Shown: piece after piece, positions 24,301 to 35,880 of the stretch
Layout: every line of letters starts with the position of its first letter
Numbering within the stretch: the stretch's first letter is position 1
Assembly: GCA_022818135.1 (NCBI GenBank)
Contig: JAFMSR010000017.1
Location: forward strand, 2,349,367-2,413,366
Source: Saxidomus purpurata
Taxonomy: Eukaryota > Mollusca > Bivalvia > Venerida > Veneridae
Reading direction: 5' to 3'
Length of the DNA: 64,000 nt
The notes under the pieces: generated by a model
What the model saw: only the letters and a program-made list of their open reading frames with translations
Databases searched by the model: none
Told to the model about the DNA's origin: nothing
Translations under genes and position numbers: made by a program

Positions 24301-27300
24301 AGATATTGGGAAGTAAGTTACCTAGGCCGCATTCGGATTCTAATGCGACGACAGGTATTTGGGTATAGATTCACCAATCTTTTGAACTCTTCCATCAACA
24401 GCTCGCCGGGGGGGGGGGGGCATTAAAAAAAGTGGGGAAAATAATCTCTTTTTTTTTTTTCCTTCATCAGTTACCGAAATAGATCGAGAATGTCAAAATA
24501 TGAGCGGTTACTCAACTGTGAAAAATAAGAAAACTCTTCTTAAATTGTATATTGTTATATCTAAGTTACTATGAATAATTGATACATGGACTCTGCATTA
24601 ATCTTTTAATTGTATAAATCAGAAATTCAGACTGGGTAATAACACCGTGCTTTATCATAGCTTGTAACAAAAAGTGTGCATATATTTTGCGCCTATTTAT
24701 TTAACTGATATGATAATGACTGAAATACCTTCATACTGAAAACGACTTAATCATCATCCGTTTTGTATGTTAAGCGATAGTCAACCATCAACAACTTTAA
24801 ATCGCATTTGAGAAAGTTGTCATTAATGCTAAACCTTTGAATTAATAAAAAGAGTACATAAAAAAGAATTCAACATCTGTTCAGCGTTTGGTCATTTTTA
24901 ATGAGTGGTATAGTTAATACAGTAAATTATCATCAATAATATCTATTTAGAGCTTTGTTAAGGTAACTTTTCGATTATTATTATAAATGGTTATATAAGT
25001 AGTAGATAATGTTGCAAAAAATATGAATGACGTTTTTATCAAAGAGTTAGTTGTCCTTCTTTGACTCCGTAGGCTCCTTATATGATTAAGTGTTTTCTCT
25101 ATTATTTTGTATGATCTTTTGTTTATATGGCTAAACCTATATTGATATACGATTTGAGTATCTATCTTGCATTGTGTTGTACGTCTGAAACACGGCTCTG
25201 TGTGATTGTGGATTATTTTGTAAACAAATTAATTTTCGCGCCAATTAATGGTCGTGACGTCTTCAGCGTCGATGTTTAAATGTCGGGACTATTTCTTTTT
25301 TAATATAGAGAAAATAAGCCTTACGCCAAAATTAGCTGGTTTACGTTTTACTGAACATAACTTATATAGTTTATGTCTTGTCATGAGAGTAATATTTCAT
25401 CAGACAAGAAAAGATATCCGTGTTGATGTAATCACTCTGGATTAAAATATTAGCAAAAATATTTTCCTGAAAATGCGTTGTCTTACGTCAATTTTTAACT
25501 GCAATGTTAGTCAAATCATCTGGTTTGCGTCGAGTAACTTTCCGATGAAGAGAGCACTCTGTTAGGCTCTATTCGAATCTTGTCTCCAGACTAGCGTTCC
25601 CCGGCTAGAGAGGGCAGATCGACATCAATCTGAAGGTAACCATGCCATACACAACGATGGAATAATGTGAAGAACCTAACTTAACATATGTAATACTAGC
25701 AGTCAAAAGTCGCTATAAAAGATAAATGTCTATGATGTTGCCTATAAGGGAATTTGCTTCAATAGAGAAGCAATGATTCGAACCTGTACCGTTTGGTGGC
25801 AGCGTCTAACAAGATAAAGTAAAATTGCCTTATACCATACGGTCACTGGAATAACCACACCACAACGAAACTGACTATATGCACAACGACTTCGTACGAC
25901 AGTCGCATTGCACAGATAGTGTTGTTATTATGTCTTTGACCTTTGCGCTGTTTTTGTGCCATTGACCATTACACACTTTTATAGCGAGTACGATAGTATC
26001 CTACTACCGATTCAGGAGTGTTTGGAGACTACAATTAATGTACTCAGTATGGAGTTCGACACCACGTTGATTCATACAACGTATCATTTTATATAAAATA
26101 TTTTATCTTAATTTAAGTGATAGAAACATTTTTTTAAAAGCTAGAAAAAAACTATTTCAAAAGTTAATTTTTTTGTTTGTTTGGGGGGTTTATCGAAATA
26201 TAACGGTGGATTATTCTATCCCTCACCATGAAATTATCAAAACTCTACCCTTCAAAAAGTAAACCGAGCGTAATGAATGTTGGAAACCATACGTCGATGA
26301 CGTCGTTGAAATGAAGTCATAAATGTTTTGCTTTCCGATGACGTTTCCCGCGATTTTTAACATTTTATTGAAACAAACTCAACAAGAATAGAGTTTAAAA
26401 CATAAAATAAACAGAAAAAAATGTTGGTATCGATGTAATATCACGTTAATTTCACTCGTCAAGTAGTTATTTTCACACGTGGTTGCGCCACTCGTGAAAA
26501 TATCACTTTTGGTGCTCACTCGGTGAAATTATATAGTGATATTTCACCGAAACCAACAATAATCCTCTATGTGATAAATGTTATAGTGTATAAGAGTATA
26601 TTACTTAGATGGATTACAGCAAAACTCTTTCTGGACTATCTAATGCATCTCTTTTTACGGTTTAATTGTATTTGTAGGAGACATTAAAAGATATTACTCA
26701 AATAAATATTTACATGTTTTCAAAACATTCATTGTATATTATAAATATTTCTGGACCATGGTGTAGTTCGGTCATCTTAAAGGATAAAAGAACATTTAAA
26801 AGTTGCCTACACACATTTTAACGCTACCTTAAAGGTTTTCTTTTTAAATTTTAGTCCCTCTCCTTAAGAAGTGATCATTATTCTTGTATAGTTTTTGTTA
26901 CGACTATTATTTACCCTTGGTGTTCAAGTGCGGGCAAAAACATCACAAATTTTAATTATTATCGAGCTGGTTTTATATCGAGGTCATCCTCTTGATACGT
27001 ATAAAATCCTTATAAAGCAGTTCTTACAGAATCTGCCTGAACAAGAAAGAATCAGGAGATGACGTGTGTATTGCTGATCCTCCAACGAAAACTGCTGATC
27101 CCAGTGGTCATGCGTGTATTGCTGATCCTCCAAGGTAAAGTAAAATCGCCTGATCCCAGTGGTCAAGAGTGTATTCCTGACCCGCCAATGAAAACTGCTG
27201 ATCCAAGTGGTCTCTTCGTGGTCAAGTGGTCTACTTATAAAATCCTTATTAAGCAGAATCGGCCTGAACAAGAAAGAATCAGAAGATGACGTGTGTATTG

Positions 27301-28033
27301 CTGACCCGCAAATGAAAACTGCTGATCAAAGTTGTCCCGACCCGCCAATGAAAACTGCTGATCCAAGAGGTCCTGAGTATATCGCTGACCCGCAAATGAA
27401 AACTGCTGATCCCAGTGGTCATGAGTGTATTGCTGATCCTCCAAGGTAAACTAAAATCGCCTGATCCCTGTGGTTATGAGTGTATTGCTTACCCGCCAAT
27501 GCAAACTGCTGATCCAAGTGGTCCTGGATGTATTGCTGACCCGCTAATGAAAACTGCTGATCCAAGAGGTTCTGAGTGTATTGCTGACCCGCAAATGAAA
27601 ACTGCTGATCCCAGTAGTCATGAGTGTATTGCTGTTACTCCAAGGTAAAGTAAAATCGCCTGATCCCAGTGGTTATGAGTGTATTGCTTACCCGCTAATG
27701 CAAACTGCTGATCCAAGTTGTCCTGAGTGTATTGCTGACCCGCCAATGAAAACAGCTGATCCCAGAGGTCATGAGTGTATTGCTGTCCCGCCAATGAATA
27801 CAGCTGACCCCAGTGGTTATGAGTGTATTGCTGACCCGCGAATGAAAACTGCTAATCCCAGTGGTCATGAGTGTATTACTGACCTGCCAATGAAAACTGC
27901 TGATTGTAGTAGTCATACGTCTGACAGCAGCAGTGAAACGATTGTGAACATTGATCCGCCAAACCCTGTACAATGGTACCTCACCTCTCAAGAGCTCGCT
28001 CCCGCCCCTCAACACCTGCGGAATCACATGTGA
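21319..28033 (+). CDS. Candidate six-exon gene: cysteine-containing repetitive protein (5' end not found)
   Basis: A chain of phase-compatible exons is visible: 21319-21389, 22424-22519, 23521-23558, 27030-27134, 27257-27445 and 27670-28033 (stop TGA). Most acceptors are good (TTTTCAG, TATACAG, TTTTACAG, TTCTTACAG), but those at 27257 and 27670 are weak. Donors include GTAAAT, GTATAT, GTAAGT and GTAAAG. The exon pairs joined across phases 0 and 2 all read open. Exon 1 is acidic (ELDDEDK); exon 2 starts with a possible dibasic site (NDKR) and then a C-x3-C-x7-C-x3-C pattern. The last three exons encode about ten 16-residue repeats of the type CIADPPMKTADPSGHE, then a unique serine-rich tail. 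An upstream exon with a signal peptide would be expected; I did not find it. The family is unknown to me. A secreted precursor or structural protein is inference only. Confidence 0.45.
21504..22270 (+). mobile_element. Non-autonomous element with tandem units of about 145 bp
   Basis: About five diverged units contain CCCCTGGTCAGAATATAATG, CACAGAAGTGATAAGT and CATGTTTCGGGTCATTAGG. The ends are inverted: TTTAAAGCTGCTC at the left and GAGCAGCTTAAAG at the right. It lies between the first two candidate exons of the gene at 21319-28033. Frames within it are not conserved between units. Confidence 0.7.
22594..22876. repeat. 31-bp minisatellite, about nine units
   Basis: Units of 31 bp with the core AACATGATATAAACTATTAA are repeated head to tail, drifting towards the 3' end. 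It lies within the candidate intron between 22519 and 23521. Confidence 0.9.
22877..23520. other. Intronic DNA of the candidate gene
   Basis: AT-rich, with a minus-strand open frame at 22906-23211 that has no recognisable domain. I see no gene here. Confidence 0.35.
24085..24385 (+). repeat. Tandem repeat of about 60-66 bp, about five degraded units, next to GC homopolymers
   Basis: Units contain CGACGACACGATATTTG, CAACCAATCAAGAAGCCCGC and ATTCGGATTCCTAACC. Unit length is irregular because of many small indels. The flanks at 24011-24075 and 24406-24420 are C and G runs. It lies in the large candidate intron 23559-27029. Confidence 0.75.
24421..26980. other. Intronic or intergenic DNA without recognised genes
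   Basis: AT-rich. A fold-back stretch at about 26465-26560 pairs CGTGAAAATATCAC with GTGATATTTCACCG, as in small palindromic MITEs. At about 25785-25830 there is a weak minus-strand B-box-like element. No coding signal. Confidence 0.35.
27060..27930 (+). repeat. 48-bp coding-type minisatellite with higher-order structure
   Basis: The repeat is about 48 bp (16 codons), with core GACCCGCCAATGAAAACTGC followed by a GATCCCAGTGGTCATGAG-like half. A larger unit is superimposed: the string CCAAGGTAAA recurs at about 27130, 27441 and 27640, and the exon-start string CTGAACAAGAAAGAATCAG recurs at 27036 and 27263. The repeat therefore also duplicated splice donors and an acceptor. Confidence 0.85.
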
Positions 28034-28176
28034 CCTGTCATACAGAAAAGCGGCTTCGTCAGATTCACAACCAGATACCCCACTTGTTATGGGCTGCCGG
28101 GGAACGTGTTTGTTTGCAAAAACTGGCTGTTTTACCAAGCACTTCTAGCAAGACTTATTGTACGTATCTCCCTGTA

Positions 28177-28182
28177 AATAAA
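28177..28182 (+). terminator. Polyadenylation signal AATAAA after the repetitive-protein gene
   Basis: AATAAA sits about 145 bp after the TGA at 28033. This supports 28033 as the true end of the candidate coding region. Confidence 0.5.
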
Positions 28183-29298
28183 GAAACAGAATTTTTCTTG
28201 TGCTAAGAAAACAAATAATTCATTATGAACGTGTCAAAAAAACTGAATTGATAAACATGTACATCAAATGATTGAAGCATATACATGTAGTGATATTCAA
28301 GTGACGAATAGTAAGGCTGATAGTGCTACCTATTAGACACGCACAGATCTAAGCAGTTATGTTATTACCTACACTTCTCAAGACAATGGTGACAGTTCTA
28401 GCCGTAAACATGTCTTTGAAAGGGTCTCTGTTAGGTCTTATAATGTGTTTGGTCTAAAGTCTAGACTAAACTATACCGAATTTGTTAATCTTGTTTAGAA
28501 TTATAAAATATTTCATGTTGTAACGTTATAAGGTAATATTGACGGAAATACACTACTCAAAGTTCAAATATAATTCATTTTTATTAAGCTGACACTTTTT
28601 TTAACCGAAATAATAAATAACTTTGTATTAAACTAAACGATAACCAGTATATAGCTATCTAAACATGAATGCAGTTCAGAACTTACTGCTTAATAACAGA
28701 ATAAAAGACTGACTTGTGCAAGATTACTTTAATTTCACCAGCCTGTTCCTATATTTTATCATAAAGTGTCCAGGCAAAGATCAAAATAGTCCGATACACT
28801 ATAATTACTGTGTAACGTATATTTTTAACTTGGACCCTTTGGCGAATAAAGTTTTGACAGTTTGACAGGTACAATATTGTCTTCCCAATTTGAAAGTGAT
28901 TTTATAAATTATTAATAAAAGATGCATAGTTCAATTTATTGTTTCCCCCAATTACACTACAGTGTGCTTGAAACTAAAGTAGACAAGTATGAAATAATTG
29001 ATGTACCAAATTACTAAACTAAGAAAATGGCTAAAAATATTAGCGCCAGTCAGGCGGAATATGTTTCTTTGTACATAAAACACTTGCCGATCGCATACCC
29101 ATATTAGATACGAATTGCGAGTACATTTTTTCATTTCAGTCTACTACCAACAGCGAAATAATGCTACTGGTGGATTTGTATCTCACCTGAATATTTTTGT
29201 TTTAATTATTTAGATGAATAGTTTGATTATGAAAATGATGTAGCTTCTAAATTTAACCAATGTATTCCGGTATATTTTTTACTATTATAATTAACAAG
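28183..29298. other. Intergenic AT-rich DNA
   Basis: No gene, repeat or RNA recognised. The short frames are scattered and without domains. Confidence 0.35.
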
Positions 29299-29665
29299 TG
29301 TTACGCACCATAAACCGTGCGCATAAAAAGTGCGCACCATAAACCGGTTTAAGCTCCCCAGTGGTGTTTTTGCCACTGACCGTTCCAAGGCGGTGCCCCA
29401 CTGTGTTCCTTTAATTGTTCGTTTTGTCCTCATGTGTTTACTTTGTATGCTAGTGTGTGTTGGTAGTGTATGTGTGTGTGTGTGTGTGTGTGTGTACATG
29501 ATTGTGTGTGTGTGTGTGTGTGTGTGTGTTGTGCGTGTATGTGCGTGTGTGTGCGTGTGTGTGTGTGTGTGTGTGGGTGTGCACTTCTGGGTGCTGTGGG
29601 GCTTGTTTTGGGGAGGCTGCGTTTTTGGTACGTGGCATTCCCTGTTTGATATTATTTTTGTTTTT
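29299..29665 (+). mobile_element. Dispersed repeat R1, copy b
   Basis: Same order as copy a from ACCATAAACCGGTTTAAGC to the 3' end GATATTATTTTTG plus T-run. The 5' end is truncated and shows a local duplication of GTGCGCA/ACCATAAACCG. The (TG)n tract is longer than in copy a. Confidence 0.8.
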
Positions 29666-30480
29666 ACGAATTCACATACATCAACAATACCTGATTATGC
29701 TGATTTTGATGATTTGTATTGACCGCGCTTGATATGCAGTATGATGGAAATCTGCGCTCATTAATTGTGTCAATGTGTCTTGCAATTCCAGTTAAAAGAA
29801 ACTCTAAATGGTTGATCATCACGGACATAAATCACTAGATATATGTAAAATTAATAATCTATTTATTTTTTTTCCGTTTAATGCCCTCTAAAAGAGGTAA
29901 CCCCGTTTATTTTCCCCGTCATAGGCTTGATAGGGGACGGGGAGCATCCCCTACCAGCCTTACAATACATGTAATTATAATACATGTTAATGGAACAGAA
30001 CGATACAATCTACTTATTATTAATGGTAGAATAGGTACAGACGAGCTAGTAGAAATATTGGCTTTATCTGTTATTGATTACTCCATGTCCTCTGTAAAAT
30101 GCTTACCTCATATTAACAATTTTGAAGTGGTCACTTTCAGATGGTCGCTGCATTTTGTCTGCCACCCTTTACTTTGATTCTGTTGTACATGAGCAAACGG
30201 CTTCTGATACGCTCTGAACTCCCATAAATACAAGACCTAAATAGTAAGAAAATAAAAAAGATGATTTGTTTACAAACATAGACCCATCACTACCTGATCC
30301 CCCTGAAACCATTGACAACATTTATATTATAATTTAACTGATAAAATTACTACACTTTACAGTTCCTGTACAGAAAGTACTTTTTGTTACACTGCACACC
30401 CTCATAGAAAGGAATACTCAAAACCCTGGGATACGCCTAAGTGCAGAAAAGCCACCAAACCTTGCTCCTATTAATAAAAT
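29666..30480. other. Unassigned DNA with an open frame at 29881-30177
   Basis: The plus-strand frame of 98 codons starts MPSKRGNPVYF. It may be part of a decayed retroelement, since reverse-transcriptase remains follow at 31090, but I recognise no domain and cannot assign it. Confidence 0.25.
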
Positions 30481-30519
30481 ACAAGGTCATCAATAACAGA
30501 TAGGGTCAATATTGACCTG

Positions 30520-30945
30520 TGAGCTCTGATTAAAACAATCTGAGTAGCGGTCCACTACATAATGCTCAATTCTAAACATTAAGCACTGGGTCTAGTGTAT
30601 CTAGACAAGAAGATTGTTCTAAGTCTTCCCTATATATGTATGTTAAAACAAGTGAATCCCGGGCAGGGTCATATTGACTTGGGGGTCAAGATTTGAACAA
30701 TCTTGGTAGAGGTCAAATAAGCCCACTATCTAAGCTCTAGGCCTTGCGCTTTCAGAAATGAATATTTATAAAGTTTTTCTTATATAAGCCGATGTAAAAT
30801 CAAGTAACATTCCGGACAGGGTCAATTTCGACCAGGTGTCATGATTTGAACAATCTTGGTTGAGGTTCACTAGGCAATGTTAATGCAAATATCTAAGTTA
30901 TAGGTTTGTGGTTTCAGAGAAGAATATTGAAGGAAATAAGGGGGG
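30520..30945 (+). repeat. Diverged relative of the 166-bp repeat element
   Basis: About two units share AAGCTCTAGGCCTTG, GATTTGAACAATCTTGG and the GGGTCAATTTCGACC-type word with the array at 32880-33735. It runs into a G-rich low-complexity stretch (30939-30976). Confidence 0.65.
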
Positions 30946-31089
30946 GGGGGGAAAGGGGGAAGGGGGGGGGGGGGGGATTTTGGTTGGGGGTACAGTTGAG
31001 GTTCAACTTGAAAGGTCCACTAGGCAAGATTTGGCCTTTGTTCTTAAAAAAGAAAATGGCTGCTCAATGGCAATTACTGCCTTAGTTCC

Positions 31090-31660
31090 ATATTGGGTAT
31101 AGAAAGGTTTATAGATTTGGATGTGCATAAAGTTTCTGATGTACATTTCAAAATTTATGACAAGAGGGATGATTTATAATTTTAGTATTGTAAATTTCCT
31201 CCATTTGGATGGGGAGTCCTATGCTAAATCTTATGGGGTATACATTTCTCAGTTAATTCGGTTTGCCAGAGCGTGTAGTTATTGAGGTTTCAATGAACGT
31301 AATCAATATATTACAAATAAACTTCTTCAACAGGGCTACCGTTATTACAAATGCGTAATTTTGCTAAATTTTACTATCGTAATTTGATTTGGTTTTGAAA
31401 TTCAATAGTAATCTAAAGACTCTTCTGCGAGAAGGTATTTCAAAACCCGATTTTTATGGGGATGTGGTTTACAAACTTCGTAAGATCTTGGGTCATGGAA
31501 TTTTAACGTATTTGCTAAAATTATAAAACGTTTTGTTAAAAGAGGTTACGGGGACCCCACTGTTTTGAGACACACCGCATTTTGGTGTTCAACCCGTTTA
31601 CAGTTGGACGCTTGCTCCCTCTTTGATTGTGTCTGGCGGAAGAGGGGGGGGGGATTTTTT
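31090..31660 (+). pseudogene. Retrotransposon reverse-transcriptase C-terminal remnant
   Basis: Conceptual translation with frame changes gives segments I recognise from animal mobile-element polymerases: YDKRDD, a YGVYISQLIRFAR-like stretch near 31235-31270, QGYRY near 31335, and FAKIIKRFVKRGYG near 31510. Several stops and shifts are present; not functional. It ends in G- and T-rich low-complexity DNA. Confidence 0.65.
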
Positions 31661-31841
31661 TTGGGGGGTTTTTTAATCCCACTGGGACGAAACTGTTTGG
31701 ACCTGTCCCTTGCCTGTTTCTCGGGCCTTAAGGGTGTTTTTTGGTGCTCTGCCTTCTGCAAAGACATTGAGTACAACGTTTTTGGTTCTCAAGGTTTGCT
31801 TTTTATATAATTATACAGAGCCATGCTTTGTTTTTCATGGG

Positions 31842-31912
31842 TAGAGATTCAACTGGCAGGGATTACTTTTTGGAACATGGCCTGGGGGGGGGGGGGGGGG
31901 GGGGGGGGTTTA

Positions 31913-31953
<41 letters not shown>

Positions 31954-31970
31954 CTGTTCTTTTTTGTTTT

Positions 31971-32013
<43 letters not shown>

Positions 32014-32150
32014 CTTTGTTCCATATTGGGAGTATAGAAAGGTTTATAATGATTTGTGTTGGTTTTGTTTGCTTCGCGTTTTGCACTTCTGTGATGTGGG
32101 GTTCTTTGGGGGGGGGGGGTTTTTGGTACGTGGCATTCCCTGTTTGATAA
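31842..32150 (+). mobile_element. Dispersed repeat R1, copy c (middle replaced by homopolymers)
   Basis: The 5' part (GATTCAACTGGCAGGGATTA, then TTTTTGGAACATGG) and the 3' part (TTTTTGGTACGTGGCATTCC, TGTTTGAT) match R1. The interior is G runs, then two long T runs, with the fragment GCACTTCTG retained. This looks like an R1 copy whose TG-rich middle has been miscalled or collapsed. Confidence 0.65.
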
Positions 32151-32806
32151 AGTTTCTGATGTTTTAAGTAATGGTTTATTTGCAAATGTTTACTCTTCAT
32201 ATCCAGATCATTATATTTTAACACGGAAGATTATTTTCAATATACATGTATACGCAAGAACGATAAGTCTGTGAGAAACCCGTATTGTGAGAATAAAGAT
32301 GTAAATTTTACTCAGACACCATATTCAATTATGTTAAATTGATGTTAAAATTGTGAATAGTCATTTGATGGGTGAGAAAAGCATTCAAAATATTCATGAT
32401 GTATTGAGGTCTACATACAAAGTAGTTAATGCATAAAAAAGGCTTTGTTTTGTAATACAAGAAACTGCCTTAACGGTCAAAATATTGCCAAGTGTAAGCC
32501 ATGACGGAATGATGATTTAACTATGACCTGGAACAATATGTGTTTGTATGAAAAACAGTACTTAAATTGTAAAATGTTAAAGAAAAAACGAAATTGTATA
32601 TGAGTAGAGGAAAGGAATTGGAATGTTAAATCCACAGGACAAAGAGATTTTATTTGATATATGGTATTGAGAGAGGCTGATAGTTTTTGCACAGAGGCCT
32701 CGAACAGAACTTGAAAATTTAGCATTGTCTCTAAGAAATCCATACAATACCTTTTGAAGTTTTTACAGGATATAAATGTTCTCTCTAAATGAGTTGTTTT
32801 AAATAA

Positions 32807-33955
32807 ACAAGAGGGCCAAGATGGCCCTATATCGCTCACCTTGGTACAAGTCCACTTGCCTGGTGGAAGATCACTAGATAATGTTATATACCAAATAAGT
32901 TTTCCTATATACCCCTTTGTAAAACAAATGATCCCCCCCGGGCAAGGTCAATTTTGACCCCAGGGGCATAATTTGAACAAACTTTAAAGAGGTCTACTAG
33001 GCAATGCTACATGCCAAATATCTAAGCTCTAGGCCTTGTGGTTTCAGAGAAGAAGATTTTTAAAGTTTTTACTATATATTCCTATGCAAAACTAAGTGAC
33101 CCCCGGTGCGGGGTCAATTTTGACCCGGGGGTCATAATTTGAACAATATTGGTAGAGGTCCACTAGCCAATGCTACATGCCAAATATCTAAGCTCTAGGC
33201 CTTGTGGTTTCAGAGAAGAAGATTTTTAAAGTTTTTACTATATAAGCCTATGTAAAACTAAGTGACCCCCGGTGCGGGGTCAATTTTGATCCGGGGGTCA
33301 TAATTTGAACAATATTGGTAGAGGTCCACTAGCCAATGCTACATGCCAAATATCTAAGCTCTAGGCCTTGTGGTTTCAGAGAAGAAGATTTTTAAAGTTT
33401 TTCCTATATATTCCTATGCAAAACTAAGTGACCCCCGGTGCGGGGTCAATTTTGACCCGGGGGTCATAATTTGAACAATCTTGGTAGAGGTCTACTAGAC
33501 AATGCTACATGCCAAATATCTTAGCTCTAGACCTTGTGGTTTCAGAGAAGAAGATTTTTAAAGTTTTCCCTATATATGCCTAAGCAAAAACTAAGAGCTC
33601 ACCCGCGCGGGGTCAATTTTGACCCGGGGGTCATAATTTGAACAATCTTGATAGAGGTCTACTAGACAATGCTACATGCCAAATATCTAAGCTCTAGGCC
33701 TTGTGGTTTCAAAGAAGAAGATTTTTAAAGTGTTTCCTATTTGTTGCCATAGCAACCAGAGTTCTGCATGGAATGGAATTCTTTGAACAATTTTGGTAGA
33801 GCTTCATGCAAGGAACATTCCTGCATAGTTTTATCAACATTGGCCTAGAGGTTTCAGAGGAGATGTCATTTGAATCAAAATGTTGACGGACGACGGACGA
33901 CGGACAATCATCGATCAGAAAAGCTCACCCTGGCGTAGCCAGGTGAGCTAATAAA
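32807..33955 (+). mobile_element. Bivalve-type non-autonomous element with GGCC-AAGATGGCC end and 166-bp tandem units
   Basis: Starts AACAAGAGGGCCAAGATGGC and CTATATCGCTCACC; ends AGCTCACCCTGGCGTAGCC and AGGTGAGCT. The opposite ends share the TCACC/GGTGA inverted word. The interior is a tandem array (phase marks at 33055, 33221, 33387, 33553 and 33720) with period 166 bp. Each unit carries GGGGTCAATTTTGACCC, itself a short palindrome. I know this as a frequent repeat style of bivalve genomes; it has no coding capacity. Confidence 0.8.
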
Positions 33956-34249
33956 AAGAAAGTTCCTGTGTATTTGATAATGCTGACAATAACATCCATG
34001 AGTTTTATGGAAATACTATTCTGTCAGATGAACTTATTTTTGGAGAGATATGATTTCAATATGTATTTCAAGAAGGGAAAGCAATACTGATGCTATGAAA
34101 AGAAAGGATGTAGCTTTGATTATATACCAATTGAAATTTAAAAAAATGTAATGCCATCTCTGTTTTACATATGTTATTTAATTCATGGTTTACTACTGAT
34201 ATTATTCCGTTGGACTGGGGAAAAGGCGTTATAAATTCATTTCCAAAGT

Positions 34250-35580
34250 ACATGGTACTACAGACTTAATGGACCCTTTAAACTACAGGGATACATCTCT
34301 TGCTCAATGTATTAACTGTTGAAGTGTTGAATAATAATTTATGAAAAGAAAATAGGTTGATGATAGCAATGTCTTGACGGATGAACAAAACGGATTGCGT
34401 AAGAATAGGAGCATTGTAGACCACCTGTCGTCCCTAACTAGCGTTATTAAAAGCCGAAATAAGAAACGACCTTATTGATAGAAGCCAGTTGTGTGCAAAT
34501 TGTAAAAACTAGGGTTAAAGGGAAAAATGTTAAGTGCTCGTTTTCTCGTTTTCAGTAGGGACATGTGTACATGTACGACTGAATTGTGAACGTTCAGAAT
34601 GGCATTGTGTAAAAACAGGTTTACGCCAGGGATATCACCGGTTTTGTTCAATCTGTTTATAAACGACTTACCTTAGTAACGTTAGGTTGTTGAATATTTG
34701 CATAAACGTAGGTGATGAAAAGATGTGCATATTGCTGTATGTCGACGACATAAGCTGTACAATAGAAAGAGAACCCGATTTGCTGTTACTGCGTCCTTGA
34801 TGCTGAAACTAATAATATGTTAGTCAATGCAACTAAAAGCCAAGTTGTCCACTTGTGTACCTGGCACTTATTCTAGTTTTCAGTGTGGCACCCATCGTTA
34901 CATGTTGTAGATAAATATGACACTGGCAGAGCATTTTGGTTTTGGTTACACGGCAAAGGTCGTTGGTTTTGCTTATATCTAGATTTAATTACTTAGATGG
35001 TATACCATACAATGTATGTTATCAATTATATGATAGCATGGTCTGGCCAGTCATTGTGGAAGGGGCTGCTGTTTGGTCATGTTCCTGTGTTGGCGATGTT
35101 CAACACATGGCTATGAGGTGTTTCCTGGGTGTCGACCGACATACTCCAATTGGTGCAGTTACTAGTGATATGGGGTTCGTTTTGGGGAGGCTGCGTTTTT
35201 GGTACGTGGCATTCCCTGTTTGATATTATTTTTGTGTTTAGATACTGCCTATGGTTAAACAATGGAAATTTATCGATAGCTTCATCAGTGAATAGCAGTC
35301 GTTCAAATAAACGAATTTATGTTTACTCAAATGATGTTGGCAATTATAGATGTAGAAAGTGCACTTTTAGAGTTAACACATTGTTATGCAAGATGCATTG
35401 TGCGTTTGTCATTAATACTGATATGTTTGTTGTTAGGACAGCTTTAGACACAAAAGTACAGGATTATTTGAAGAATGGTTTTATTACTACATGGTTGCCA
35501 ATTTTAATAGATGTATTGGCATTAGTGGCAGAGGGGGTAATAAGTTACGAAAATATAAGTTATTGAAAAAGGACTATTGT
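34250..35580 (+). pseudogene. Non-LTR retrotransposon ORF2 remnant with YVDD motif
   Basis: Broken frames give, in order, DPLNYRD near 34269; TDEQ/NG-like and VDHL-like words near 34380-34430; LRQGISPVLFNLFINDL near 34620-34670; the reverse-transcriptase active-site box YVDD at 34738-34749; and post-RT segments (MVWPVIVEGAAVW near 35040; GNYRCRKCTFRVNTLLC near 35340). The last two match the minus-strand fragment at 20120-21150. Stops and shifts make it inactive. An R1 fragment interrupts it at 35167-35236. Confidence 0.8.
35167..35236 (+). mobile_element. Dispersed repeat R1, copy d (3'-end fragment, about 70 bp)
   Basis: Only the last part of R1, from about TGGGGTTCGTTTTGG to GATATTATTTTTG, inserted in the LINE remnant between segments that are otherwise continuous in that family. 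R1 has TGGGG at its entry point, so the join shows short microhomology. Confidence 0.75.
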
Positions 35581-35880
35581 ACAAAAACATATTGCATAAC
35601 TATTATGTCAAAGTCACACATGTCCAAATGTCGTGTAGGGTTTTCCATCTTAGGACTGAGACACGCCGTTCGTAATCGTTACCTGTACACTATTGAGTAT
35701 TTCAATTTTGCATATCTTCGCGATCAGAGGAGGACAAGTATCAGTATTCAGATTTGCAGTGTAAGGGAGACAACTGTAAGAATATAACATAACAATGATT
35801 TTTAAACTATATCCGACAGAGTAGTCTGCTGATTGGTAATTGTTGTTTGATTTTATAGTAATTGTATATACCGAAACATT

